Assembly (NCBI GenBank): GCA_050084515.1
Contig: CM114273.1
Coordinates: 9,858,001-9,922,000, forward strand
DNA length: 64,000 nucleotides
From: Blasia pusilla
Taxonomy: Eukaryota; Marchantiophyta; Marchantiopsida; Blasiales
Direction: 5' to 3'
The notes beneath the pieces are model-generated. The model searched no databases, was not told the DNA's origin, and worked only from the letters and a program-made list of their open reading frames with translations. Below, one piece after another: positions 12,093 through 23,189 of the stretch (position 1 is the first letter of the stretch; every line of letters begins with the position of its first letter). Both the position numbers and the translations under genes were made by a program.

Positions 12093-12434
12093 CCCCGCGC
12101 CCTGGTTGGACGGTGCTTGAGACTGGGATGGGTGTAGAGAGAAAAGCAAGTGAAGAAGGTACCATATGAGAGGAGGGAGACACTCTCATATAGTGTGAGT
12201 GCTGACCAAACAACGTGTTTGTGCGGAGCTTCCAAGTGTCAACCAAGAAACTCTTCACCACACCATCTACTTTACCTGATTGGGATCCCCAATAGACATT
12301 ACTTACCAGTGCAGTAGCTTTGGGCAATGAATCAAGCCTACTGAATGTGTTGAACAATTCGAGTGCTACCAGCTTAGCAATATCAGCATAAGCTCTTGCT
12401 CTGTGAGTTGTGAATTTTGCGCAGGAGACCAAGT
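12093..12434 (-). mobile_element. LINE-B, 5'-truncated copy (last part of ORF2)
   Basis: A frame of about 114 residues stays open across this stretch and matches the more damaged 7424-7765. It starts inside the Cys/His knuckle (YLVSCAKFTTH in the family order) and ends at the shared 3' boundary near 12093. The 5' side is cut by a GA microsatellite. Confidence 0.6.

Positions 12435-12435
<1 letters not shown>

Positions 12436-12468
<33 letters not shown>
12436..12468. repeat. (GA)n microsatellite
   Basis: About 16 GA units lie directly against the 5' edge of the truncated LINE-B copy. Confidence 0.95.
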
Positions 12469-12469
<1 letters not shown>

Positions 12470-12470
<1 letters not shown>

Positions 12471-13600
12471 CACACCATGTGAGACCTTGTGTTGTGAAAG
12501 ATTTTATTGATTTATTAGAGACATTTTTGTACTTCTCGTCTGATTGTGTGGATTCTAGGGGTTAGCATGGGTTCGTGTATGTGTGTGTGTATGTTCGGTG
12601 ACAAGGATGTATGTTGTGTACCGATGTGTATGCGCACGACAAAAGTGGTGATCTTCTTGAATTTTGAATTTTTTTTATATTATATAAATATGAGATTAAA
12701 ATAATGTTGATAGTTCATTTTAAATAATACTTCACTTTTGCCTTAAAAAATGCTTTATATATATCATAATTCCACGCAAAATTTCATGGATCAAGTCATT
12801 ACATTTGCAAGACAATCCATGGGGTGTATGATTCAAAAAGTTTCATGATCGAAACAAAATATATCAAGAGATCTCACTTTTGTATTGCGAATGAGTCACT
12901 TAAAAACCTTCCATTCAAAAGGTAGACTCAAGAATAATATCATAAGTTTGGTTTCTCCTTGCCAACTATTTATCCCAATTAATCTTTTGATATATACTCG
13001 TGATGCCTCCCTAATGACTTTGTCTTGTTTGTATGGTGCTTCACAGATTGGAGTTTGCATTCATGTCTCTGTTGTTCCGCGTATGTTACATGTGATTTGC
13101 CATTTCATTACAAACCTTGAAAGTCTGATCACCTAAAAGACATCAAATTTTTCAGTTTAAAATCTCCTAAAATCCTGACAGTCACAAGCATTTTTTTTAA
13201 ACCATTTGGATCCCAAGTTCTCCGTCTCATTTGTCATCTTCCAAACATAAATCTGACAAAACCCAGACTTGACCCTGAGTTTCATAGCTAGCAACTGTGC
13301 ATCCACACAAGAGAGAGGAAGATAGCGAAGATGAAACACAAGCTATAAGGGCCAACTACCACATCAATTCACCTCAAACCTGGAAAAGCAAACCATATCA
13401 ACTGACATGCGTCAATTATAATTTTCAGTTTGCAAAACAGGTACATTCTGGCTTTATTCCTCATATGGAATTAGGACTCATTGTGTAGAACATGGAAAGA
13501 AGTCCATTCAAGACAGCTCAGTAGGTGGCCATGATGGTGTGAGGGGAGAATTTGTGTTGTACACAATTCTAATTTCATGGCTCTCAAAATAGATCATGTT
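12470..13600. other. Intergenic, no gene seen
   Basis: AT-rich sequence between the LINE-B remnant and the 3' side of the reticulon-like gene. Only short open frames without recognisable motifs occur. No RNA gene or terminal repeat was found by eye. Confidence 0.5.
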
Positions 13601-13606
13601 CAACAC

Positions 13607-13784
13607 TTCCAACAGATCACTTCCATGAACTCTTGCTAGCTAGAATCGAATTTTCTATGCACTATCTGAAATTTAGTCATCACTATCAACCTCCCTTCCA
13701 ACACATCACTTCCATGAACTCTGGCTAGCTAGAGTCGAAGTTCCTATGCACTATCTGAAATTTAGTCATCACTATCAACCTCAC
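13607..13784. repeat. 89-bp tandem duplication
   Basis: Two head-to-tail copies with a period of 89 bases (ATCACTTCCATGAACTC at 13616 and 13705) differ at only a few positions. They lie about 400 bases beyond the stop codon of the reticulon-like gene, outside any coding exon. Confidence 0.85.
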
Positions 13785-14168
13785 GCACAACCCTTCCACA
13801 GGAGCAGATCAGTTTGCACATCGTGGATCTCATTATACACGTGAGTTCTCTAGATATACACCCTGAAGTTAAGAAACACTCTTTACTTGGTGTTCATTTC
13901 CATGACTTCCTCTCGGACCCTCCCAATTGGGGATAGGTGTGGTAAACTTCTGAAGCATGCTGCCCACTCCTTGATAAACAGGTCAGATTGAACACACTGG
14001 CTCAAATAGTCGAGGGCAATTGGATTTTGAACACACCGAGTTGGCAGGAGTATAGCTTCCGAACAATATGAACTTCTTTTGCAAGAAATGCTGCGCCTGA
14101 GAGGCAACTTCAAGTGCAAGATTGCATATAATGGATCACGGAATGTATCCACAGCACTACCAGGAATG

Positions 14169-16467
14169 TCAGTTTCCTGATGTTATAAATTTCTTCTGTA
14201 AGAAGTGCGGTGCCTTAGACGTGACTTGCGGGGCCAGCTTGTGTACAAGTAATGGAACAAGAAATGTGAGCCATAGACCTGCCAAAATACCTAAAGAACA
14301 CTATTCAGCTTTAAGAACGTGGGCAAGGAACCAAACAATGTAAAAGAAAGAATTTCCTCACAGAACAAACAAAAGAAAACTGATCTTGTTTAAAGAGACG
14401 GAAGATACGATGGCTGGGGTAACTCTACTACCTTGATTCAGGACACAAAAACAAGAATAACTGAAATCCCTCCAGAAATGAACAAAAGTGTGATAGTTTT
14501 TTGAAGTTTCATTGCACATAAAAATCTTGTCTCCCACTCACTTTACTGAAAACTTAAAACTGAAGAGACTCTCACCAACACTAAATAATAGAGAAGTACA
14601 TTAAATCCAAAGATCTAAAACAACAAAAGACACAGGTGTAGTCAATTTCTGGTCATGAGCACATCACCAGCATATGCAACTGTAGCACCCGATGCTGTCC
14701 TTCCGATAACAGATATCAAATACAGGACCAAAACCACCTGGTCCATACAAACCATCATGAGTCAATTGCAGTGGCATCCAATCAAAAACAGTGACCAATG
14801 CGATGCCAACAGTAGAATATAAACAGAAATACTCTTTTTTTCCAGTTAGAACAAGCATGCGCGGATGGACAGCTTTACATCCGTGTTTTATATGGTTTCA
14901 GTGGAGCTTCCCCTAGTTTTTATCTACTGCAGCTTCCTCTCAGATTAGCTAAGAAATTGTAGCTACTGCAATTTCAACTGCAGCTTCCTTTCCTAACCTT
15001 CTTCGACACATGTGTTATGGACCCAAAAGAAGATCCATCTGATGTCTCTAACTGATGAAGAGAACCTGCACTTCCAGAATAAAGATATTTCACGGAAAAA
15101 AAAATAGCTCAACTTCTACAGCATACCATTGGTGGTCTCATAGCAAGACACCTACCACACAAATGGTAGCACTCTCTTACCACAGGTGGAAAGATCTTAT
15201 ATTGACTTCATGGGTAGCCCTGAACCATTAATTTTAGAACAGCACGACCAACCATGTCTGACTGAAACCTCTTGATATTAAAGGAGGGAAAAGCACTATT
15301 AGAACAGCCTGCTCACAAAAAACTGAAAGTTAATTTTCCCTCACACCCCAAATAAAATCTGAAAAAGTGCCACTCAAGATTAGCTCTAGGCAGAAGCTTC
15401 CTCCACCATCTTGACAGACTTACAAAAACTATAGCAAGAGTGGCATTCCAACCTTCGTAAAAAACTTGCTGTCGCGGCCACTTGCAGCCACTCTCAAAAC
15501 ACTCTCAGCAGCTCCAACAGTGTTTGCCACACACGCTGCGATATCATTTGCTGTCTCTGTGCTTACTTGCCACTCTAATGGATCTACAGGAATACTGCCA
15601 AACATTACATTTTAAAAGAGGGTGAGATCATGTACACAAAACTCAGCATAGATATCGAAGCGTGGAAAACAGGAGAAAGCTGCAAAGTGCCTCTAAAGAA
15701 ATTTGTTGTTGCAGCACTCTAACCACTCAAAGGACTCTAAAATCTACGTAACACATGTCCTATTTTTCAGAATCATGAAGCCGCTAAACTCCACATCTTG
15801 CTTGTATTTTTCCCTGGCTATTTTTCCACATCCATAAGATTCTACAATATATGTCCATCTCATATCTAAGAACAGGGATGCACAGACGCAAGTTTGGCTG
15901 GTCCATGAGCAAATATGAATAGGTCTAGTAAACAGCGAGTATCTAGAGTAGGTTACTGTCATCGTGAACTTGCAGCTCAACATTCGGCACAAGCCTCGGA
16001 TTGATGTACTATCCTCCTTATTCTGCTGAAGGTGAAGCTTCAAGAGTGGAACTGTGAGTCCAAACTGAAGTGGTGCAGTGGAACACGCGTTTAGTTCTGG
16101 CAATCCTAAAAAATTCATAAGCTTTACAGAAACGAGGAGGGGGCGAGTGGTAAATTATGCTCATGACAAGGTTTTAACTCCGGTGGCAGAAGTTTTCCAA
16201 CTTCACAATCTTCTCTTCCTCCGAGTGCAAGTGACCCAGAACACACGGGTTGGCAGAGGAGACATACCTGATGTGGAGTTGCCTGCAAAGGTAGCCAAGA
16301 AGGCCAAAGGCGCACACAAGCGTAAAAAGTACGTCGGAAATGAGCGACACGACGCTGCGTTGGAGCGGCCCGCAGAAGTACCACACCAAAGAACCGCAAG
16401 CTAGGAATAAAAGTGCGAAAGCCGGTCTCCTCCACAGTAACACTTGGCACAATGCTTTTTCTGACAT
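14169..16467 (-). CDS. Reticulon-like (RTNLB) ER membrane protein, four exons
   Basis: Exons, all GT..AG: 16268-16467, 15453-15594, 14668-14737 and 14169-14290. They give 177 residues with matching phases (2, 0, 1). Exon 1 starts at the first ATG after an in-frame stop (MSEKALCQVLLWRR) and holds a long hydrophobic hairpin; its donor is the consensus CAG/GTATGT. Exon 2 has VDPLEWQVSTETANDIAACV and VGAAESVLRVAASGRDSKFF, the loop of plant reticulons. Exon 3 gives ISVIGRTASGATVAYAG, the second hydrophobic segment, and exon 4 LWLTFLVPLLVHKLAPQ and the tail. Reticulons are wedge-like proteins that curve tubular ER. The protein is short for the family, having little beyond the reticulon domain. A second acceptor 12 bases into exon 4 (14278) keeps the frame. 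The coding frame is intact, so this is probably a live host gene. Confidence 0.85.
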
Positions 16468-17096
16468 TGCCACTCTTCCAATCAATCAATCACAAAACTT
16501 GCTGTGCCTTCCTTTGACTAAACCAAGTCCTGGAACAATGTCAAGCCAATGGGATAGAACTTGATCCATCCACAGATGTCTTCTCGCCGGATTCAACTCT
16601 TTCCAGCATGTTCCTCTTTCACCAAATTCCGTCCATAGCTTGGAATCTATGATCCAAAGGCGGTCAGAGATACCGCTCTGAGTACATCCTTTTTCTCTGA
16701 AACAACTTCCCGCTCACCTGCCAGTGAAAGTCCTAATCCCATCTTCAAAGGTGCCGAGAAGAACACCTCCTCGTACGAATTCCTCCTGAGAAAATCCTCA
16801 CAGATCTTCCAGTCCTAGTCTCAATTGCTCCCCCCTCCCCTCAGAAAATCACAAATTCCGCTCTCTCCCTCCACTCGATTTCGCCTCCTGCTCAGGCTTC
16901 CTATTTCGTCCACCTATTCTCCCTTCATACTCAATTCTGATCGGATGTCCTCCGCATCGCCGCAGTTTCCACGGGCTGCAGCTTAAACGACTCTCCTGCC
17001 AATAAACATATAAATAAATAAGTCACTAGTAGTCTGTAGCAATCGCAAACGAATCGACCGAATCCCGACGCTACCAGACTAGCGCACCGGAAGAGG
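16468..17096 (-). promoter_or_regulatory. 5' flank of the reticulon-like gene
   Basis: No conserved frame is seen. The stretch 16790-16930 is rich in CTC and CCT on the plus strand (GA-rich as transcript), as in many plant 5' leaders. The transcription start and any TATA box could not be fixed. Confidence 0.35.
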
Positions 17097-17126
17097 GACT
17101 GGGAGTCAGTCGACTGACTCCCAGTC
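17097..17126. repeat. 30-bp perfect palindrome
   Basis: The 30 bases are identical to their own reverse complement, with arms GACTGGGAGTCAGTC meeting at a central TCGA. It lies about 630 bases upstream of the reticulon start codon. It could be a protein-binding site, a foldback remnant or chance; nothing in the sequence decides. Confidence 0.9.
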
Positions 17127-17307
17127 GTTCGCAGCAGTCGTCGTGCTTGGAAACTCCGAGCATCCTCGATTCCGCTCTACCGTCCACGCCATTCACCTCC
17201 ACCTGCTTCGGAAAGCACCTGCTGCGCAGCTGTCTCGCATCCCATCCTTTTGCTTACTTCCTTCTTTACTAACGTACTTTCACGGTTCGCTCGTCCCCGC
17301 CCTTCAT

Positions 17308-17435
17308 GAGTTTTGTTTTTATAGTAAAGGGGTCGCACGGAAGTCCCGTAACTATTTACAGACTTTTTTAACCCATCTTTTGAGGTGGTTGCCTTTTCAA
17401 TGTAAAATATCCACTTTACTATAAAAACAAAACTC
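17308..17435. mobile_element. MITE-like element with 22-bp perfect inverted repeats
   Basis: The arms at 17308-17329 and 17414-17435 are perfect reverse complements (22 of 22) and enclose 84 bases, for a total of 128. The size and the lack of a coding frame fit a miniature inverted-repeat element. No convincing target duplication is visible, so the superfamily is open. It lies upstream of the reticulon-like gene. Confidence 0.7.
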
Positions 17436-17533
17436 AAAAGAGGACAACACGTAGTGACATATCGGAAGAGGAGTCAAAAAATGCACAACGGAATGTAAAA
17501 AGAAAATGGCAACTAGCCAACGCAAACACCAAA

Positions 17534-18121
17534 TCAACGAACTACACGATTGATAGCCTGAAACAAATTTGACAGGAACACTAGTGGTTGGTTAGACTTG
17601 AACGGAAAATGAGGCGAGCGATCCCCCACCACCTCCGCATGACGTGTCAATGCAAAGGCTTCTGCACGTTGTAAGGCCACTGAGATGCATTGCCGAAAAT
17701 AAGTAGTAACAATAGAGGGAGAAGGACTACGAGAAGGGACAAGGTGATGATTCTCGAGGGAGTGGTGAGCATATGTTTTCACGAAAGTATCAAAAGACAC
17801 ATGTAAATGACCGAATACTTCCACTGCAAAAGGAATAAATCCATCCATGGCATGTCTCACAGCATAATTTAACTCCTTGATTCTTGGTGCAGCTTTGGCC
17901 GCCGAACCTTTGGTATGTGCACCTCAACACACCAAGTCAGAACGTAGTGGATCAACAACCACCACACCACCAAGTGTCTGGAATCCACCTCGAGACATAA
18001 CAAGATCAACTCTCCGACGAGAGGTTGCTTGTGTGGTTGAAGGTAGGACATGGAGGTGCTCTTGCCCAACGGTGTATCGTGTAATACGAGCCACCGATGC
18101 TACCGCCTCTCTAATGACATC
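17534..18121 (-). pseudogene. LINE-C fragment: C-terminal restriction-like nuclease domain
   Basis: The minus-strand frame has HDVIREAVASVARITR, then RRVDLVMSRGGF with VVVVDP, then KELNYAVRHAMDGFIPFAVE and DTFVKTYAHH. The same order occurs at the end of the LINE at 52.0-54.8 kb (THDAVRDITFSIARES, RADLHM with VVVADVVVTDP, DGHRFIPLAIEM, DSFLTDCAHH). The (R/K)xD...D spacing fits the PD-(D/E)XK restriction-like endonuclease of R2/NeSL-type elements. Identity to that copy is low, so it is a different subfamily. The LINE-A tail at 18122 interrupts it. Confidence 0.6.
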
Positions 18122-18652
18122 ATGTAAATGGTATATCATAAATAGATCAAGCCCGTGGGACCCAAAGGGTCAAAATGTTGAAAAATACTTTACAAGTTAT
18201 TCATTCACTGACCCGAAAAAGATCCTAAAGACCTCCTCCTAGCTACTACCTAGAGCACTTGAGCCATGAATAATGACATCCCTAATATAACAACCTAAAT
18301 CATAGGGCACTAGTTATAGTAAAGAATAGAAATTCTCCACATCTATTTTATGAGCTAGTCTTATCTCTTCATACCTTGGACATGTAACAAACACATGCTC
18401 TTCATCCTCAATATTTTCTCCCTCACATAACCTACAAATTCGTTCACTTCTATCAATATTAAATCATCGTCCTTCCTCAATTCCTAGCCTATGAGACTCA
18501 GTTCTATATTGTGCGATAATTTGACGTAAGAACGTGGAGATCCCCGCAAGTAGGTATCCTTGTTCACAATATACAAGCATAGGATTAACATGAAGTTGAT
18601 AAAACTCCATTTTTGTGCATCGATTGCTCCAAATAATGTTGAGAAATTTCTT

Positions 18653-20375
18653 CTATAGATGCTCGCGGAGTACCATCGGTTTCAAGTACCAATCACGTTC
18701 CGCCACATTCCAAGTCACCACATCCGTCATCCATCCTATAGAACGTGTGGCTCGCAAAGCTTGATGAGGCAGGCGAGAAACATCAAGAGATCTCACCCTT
18801 GCGATATAAGTGATGCTCAAGTAAAGAGCTTCAACCTCTAGAGGAAGAATACTTGTTTCTGCAAGAAGAATAGCATAAGGAACTTGATTTCTTACACCAA
18901 ATTCTTCTTGTAGAAATATCTTTTGCACCCTCACCACGCGCTCCCAACTTATCTTCTTACAACTAGGGCCCAAAACTTGGGTCCCATATAAGACCACCGA
19001 CAACACTAAGCTCCTAAATAAGAACTTCCTAAGATGCCAAGACACAAGATGAGCTCTTCTACACCGATTTAAAAATGAATATAGAGCTTTGTAACCAGCT
19101 TCTACTCTCTTTTGCACGCAAAATGCCCAACTATAGTCATGAGAGAAATCAATGCCTAGATATTTGTAACTCTTCACTTGTTCTAATTGTAGACCTTTGT
19201 AAAAGAACGAGAACTTGGATCTAGTACCCACTATAATGACTTTAGACTCCTCCATATTAACCTCCATTTGATTCTGGGTACAAAACCTTGCCAAAGAGTC
19301 GAGGTGTTTTTGTAAACTAATGCCATCACGTGCTAGTAATATGATATCATCTGCATACAATAGAGCTTTGATGACAAATTCTCCAAGCTAACACCTTCAC
19401 TATCACATTCTTCCAACCACTTTTCGATATCATCTATGAAAACTCCAAATAGACTAGGAGAGAGAGGGCAATCTTGAATGACTGCAATGATACTCAAGAT
19501 CTCTTGAGTTTGTGAACCTTTGATCTTGGCCCGAACGGAATGGTATAACGTGGCCACGGCTGCTAGGAGATTTGGTGGTACTCCAATGGCTTGCAGCCTA
19601 TCCCATAAGAGCTTAGGAGATACGGTATCAAAAGCTTTCTTGAAATCGATGAAACCGCAAAACAAAGCTTTCCTATTGCCCTTAGATTTCTCCCATAAAA
19701 CACGCAAGGCCAAGATATGGTCGATGGTCTTGTATGTTGGGTGAAAACCATAGATAGGAGCATCGCCCAATACTTTGGTGAGGATCGGTCCAATAGAATC
19801 TCCTCTCCACTTGAAAAGTTCAATAGAAAGACCATCCAAATCCTTACATTTACCATTTGCTAATCTTCTTAGTTGAGTAATCACCTCTGCTTCAAATAAC
19901 AACTTTCTTGAAATCTGAAGCAGAGGTGTAGCTTTCACGAAAAGCTTTCTTGAAATCGACGAAATCGCAAAACAAAACTTTCCCATTGCCCTTAGATTTC
20001 TCCCATAAAACACGCAGAGCCAAGATATGGTCGATGGTGTTGTATGTTGGGTGAAAACCAACTTCAACTTGTGCTCTCTTTTGGAAAGACTCTGTCCATC
20101 CGCTCAACTTTGACTCCACCAATTTCCCAAAGAGCTTGGCAAAAAACTACCCACCATGATAGTGCAATAGTTTGTCACTAAGTCCTTTCTTCCTCATTTC
20201 TGAATAGGAAAAATTTCCCGCAACGACTAGGTTGAAGGAAAACCATAGATTGCAACATCACCCAATGCTTTGGTGAGGATCGGTCCAATAGAATCTCCTC
20301 CCCACTTGAAAAGATCAATAGAAAGACCATCCAAATCCTCACATTTACCATTTGCTAATCTTCTTAGTTCAATTC
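18653..20375 (-). pseudogene. LINE-A reverse transcriptase with internal duplication
   Basis: From 19360 the frame gives YADDIILLARDGISLQKHL, VKSYKYLGIDFSHDYSWAF, FRSLVLSVVLYGTQVLGPSC and IFLQEEFGVRNQVPYAILLA, over 235 open residues. Upstream, the RT N-terminus is present twice: 20375-19925 reaches DFKKAF and breaks, then 19905-19380 restarts at ITQLRRLANGKCKDLDGLS, skips a segment and continues through DFKKAFDTVSPKLLWDRLQA to CPLSPSLFGVFIDD. The catalytic box is intact. The duplication resembles a template switch, as in the 4.6-6.1 kb copy but at another place. Confidence 0.75.
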
Positions 20376-20570
20376 TATGAGTCTGGACCGATTCTCCACG
20401 GATCTAACCTATCAAATAAGCTAACTAAGGTTGCTACCTAAAACTTTTCATGCTCACAACTTATAAACATCTCACCTGTTTACACGGTCCATAATTCGTA
20501 CTACTCTTGGGTCTTTCTCGTATTCGACTTAGGCGCGTCACTAAGTTCACTCATACACTCACGAGTGAGG
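20367..20570. other. About 200-bp foreign insert in LINE-A
   Basis: LINE-A sequence breaks off after CTTAGTT and resumes at GGTAATCACCT. The other copies run straight through this point. The insert shows no open frame, no TG..CA ends and no clear inverted repeat. It may be a SINE, a MITE or filler DNA. Confidence 0.5.
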
Positions 20571-20583
20571 TAATCACCTTTGC

Positions 20584-21050
20584 TTAATAGAATAAGCCAG
20601 GTATTCCTCCACAACAAGGCATAGATGTAGCATCGGGGAAGAAATAAAGCTTGTCGAAAAAAAATATCAAAGATTTGGGATCAAGAGTAGGTTTTGAAGA
20701 CCGTACTACTAACCGTCTCCAAAATGATTTGGGGTCGTCATGCAGCTCCGTTGTCAAGGACTCTTGCTTCCGCCACAAGAAAGGTCGTCTCTTAGATTTC
20801 ACCAAGTATTTACAAAGGCTCGTCGTAATAAGCCGACTTTGGATATCCAAAGATTTATCTACTGATCTTGCCCTTGCTTGCTTGCATTCAAAGTCAAACC
20901 ATCCATTACAAGGCAACCTCCTAGCACTTCTATCCCTATGCCGCGAAAAGAAATTAGATGCAGTATTTTTGAGCAATTTGGTATGTTGCAAACTTGCAAA
21001 TTACAAGCGGCTCCGAAAGTTTAAAAATGCTCTATCAAAGGATTTGTAGA
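20584..21050 (-). pseudogene. LINE-A ORF2 linker between endonuclease and RT
   Basis: An open frame of about 135 residues with NGWFDFECKQARARSV and DDPKSFWRRL, the basic, helix-rich linker expected between endonuclease and RT in L1-like ORF2. The copy at 36.6-36.9 kb preserves part of the same stretch. Confidence 0.55.
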
Positions 21051-21117
21051 AAGATGTGAAGAGATTCTAGACCATTAACCATCCTCACGTTCTTCGAGAA
21101 GAGGAGAAATCAAGGAA

Positions 21118-21720
21118 TCACTCAATTGGGTAAATTGAGTGATTCCTCGATCTGTTTATGAGAAGCTGACGTATGGCACCCATTTGCGCAACACCCTCGC
21201 TGAGACCGCCACGAGAACTGCGCGCTCGTTTGCAAACATTGAAATCTCCAACTAGAAAGACTTCACCTTTGCTTTGATATTGAGAACATCCCCAATAAGT
21301 CGATGGAACGATTAACTTTGATTGTAAGTGCATGTTGAGTAGATAGGCATGGACAGTGGTGCAAAATAACAAACTGCCATATAACAATAAGATCCCCCAA
21401 CCAAACCAAGACGTAGCCAATGATATTGGCCCCCCATATCTTGATCTTCTAGATGTATCAAAGGTAGAAATTGAGACCTGATGAAAGTAGCAATACCGCC
21501 ATAACCCCTTCCAACCCGTTACCTTCTTAAGTTCCATGTCGATCGCACCACAGTAAACCCTTGCATCTCTCTAATAGTATTGCTCCAATGTTCCCAAGTC
21601 TCCAGAATATTGATGATGTCCGCCATCTCCCAAATTGGTAGAACACTCACATACTTTGTTCTTGAAAGGCCACGTATATTCCACATCAACACTCTCAGCT
21701 TCTTGGATTACTAGGTTGAT
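21118..21720 (-). pseudogene. LINE-A AP-type endonuclease
   Basis: The minus strand carries an N-terminal WNIRGLSRTKY near 21690, then a GYGG-like region, GPISLATSWFGWGI in a second frame, and SKGEVFLVGDFNVCKRA with the GDFN catalytic motif. The C-terminal SDH motif is missing here but present in the copy at 36.9-37.2 kb. Frame shifts break the domain. Confidence 0.65.
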
Positions 21721-21839
21721 AACTCTCTTTTTCTTTGGGTAACAATTGCTCGACCATCGCGTAGATAAGCAATAAAGTTTGCTTCTTCAGCCTCTTTCAC
21801 CTTTGCAAGCTCCTTTCCCCTAGCTTCGACTTGTAGAGG

Positions 21840-22469
21840 TGAAAGATCAAGATCCAATCATTTCCTCTGTCCTTTGAGAATGGCCTTGTTAGCCATGGCA
21901 ATATCACATTGAGTTTGATCAACAAACTTAACTAGAATGGCATGAGGTTGTGTTCCCATTTTCCCAATTCGGAAAGCTTGAGTCAAGTCTGGGTTGTGAA
22001 CATGAAGTGTATCAACCAAGAACTTGGTCACAACACTCTTCACCTCTTCGCTCTTTGTTTCCGGTAAATTTGAGATTCTCACATTCTTTCTAGGGGCAAA
22101 TTGGTTTTCCTTTTCTATCTCTTGCTCTTAATAGAAAGAGATATGAGCAACCTTTGTAGCTTCAGCATAAGATCTCATTTTCACTTCTAAAGTTTCAACA
22201 ACCTCATGCAATCCTGAACTATTGGGAGTAGTCGCTAATGATGATGCCTTCTCTTGAACATCCGCAACACATTTGGAAAGATCTAGCATCACACTAGAGC
22301 TATCTTTCAGCACTTTCTTCAAAACCTCTTGCGTTGCCTTTAACTCTCGGATTTCAATATGTGCAAGGTTCAATTGAAATTTTTTTATCTTGTATTCTTG
22401 TCAAAGCTCTTTCAATTCATGCAAGACCACTTGTACTAGATTCAAGATTTTGTCTTGAGTAGTCATCAT
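21840..22469 (-). pseudogene. LINE-A ORF1
   Basis: It starts at 22469 with MMTTQDKILNL. A heptad-rich region follows (HIEIRELKATQEVLKKVLKD and DVQEKASSLATTPNSS), fitting a coiled coil. After a stop comes MRISNLPETKSEEVKSVVTK and FRIGKMGTQPHAILVKFVDQ, an RRM-like layout as in L1 ORF1p, which binds the LINE RNA. Two stops break the frame. The same ORF1 is found at 38.4-39.0 kb and 57.18-57.69 kb. Confidence 0.7.
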
Positions 22470-22529
22470 GTAGTCGACTTCACTTCATCCCAAATATTGC
22501 ATGACCTCCAATCAAATATTATTGAATCT

Positions 22530-23185
22530 CCAACATCACACAACTTCTGCTCTAGAAGTTGGTTGTACTTGAAAATTTCAAGACTAAGGCTTCTTTTGAC
22601 ATTCCACGTTTTCTCAAAATTTCACTTTCATGTAACACTCCACGTTAAAGATATGACCTCCACAAGGTTCAGATCTGAAATCCTCAAATATGGAAGAGCA
22701 AAAACTCAAATCTCTCACAACTTCGTCTTTGTAACTCAATTGTGCTTGAAAATTTCAAGGCTAGGATGTCACTTTACACTCCAAGTTTTCTCAAAATCTG
22801 AGCTTCATATGACACTCCACCTGAAAGATATGGCCTCCGCAGGATTCAGATATGCAATCCTCAAATCTAGAAGAGCAGAAACTCAAATCTCTCACAACTT
22901 CGTTTTTATAACTTGGTTGTGCTTGAAATTTGCAGGGCTAAGGCCCCTCCTCACACTTCATGTTTCTTGTTAATCTCATCTTCATATGATACTCCACGTG
23001 AAAGATATGGCCTCCCCAAGATTAAAATCTGAAATCTTCAAATGTAGAAGAGCAGAAACTCAAATCTCCCACAACTTCGTCTCTGTAACTCGGTTGTGCT
23101 TGAAATTTGCAAGGCTAGGGCCCTCCTTACACTTCACCTTGCCTCAAAATCTCAACTTCATATGACACTCTAACTGAAAGACTTT
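22530..23185 (-). repeat. LINE-A 5' tandem monomers (period 177)
   Basis: The marker CACAACTT recurs at 22538, 22716, 22893 and 23070, a period of 177-178, giving about 3.6 units directly upstream of ORF1. Each unit also contains CTCCACxTGAAAGATATG and CTGAAATCCTCAAAT. Tandem monomers of this kind at a LINE 5' end act as promoters in mouse L1; the same role here is an inference. Confidence 0.8.
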
Positions 23186-23189
23186 GTTA

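Noticed and set aside
7424-12434. 345-bp direct repeats around LINE-B, taken first for LTRs
   Set aside because: They continue the ORF2 reading frame after the Cys/His knuckle and have no TG..CA ends, so they are the C-termini of two LINE copies.
13883-14152. 89-codon minus-strand frame next to the reticulon stop
   Set aside because: It lies in the presumed 3' UTR, has no motif and is not needed for the gene model.
16124-16489. Overlapping 121-codon minus-strand frame at the first reticulon exon
   Set aside because: The neighbouring frame encodes the reticulon hairpin and splices in phase to the later exons; this one matches nothing.
22455-22973. 172-codon plus-strand open frame
   Set aside because: It is the antisense translation of the LINE-A 5' monomers and shows their period.
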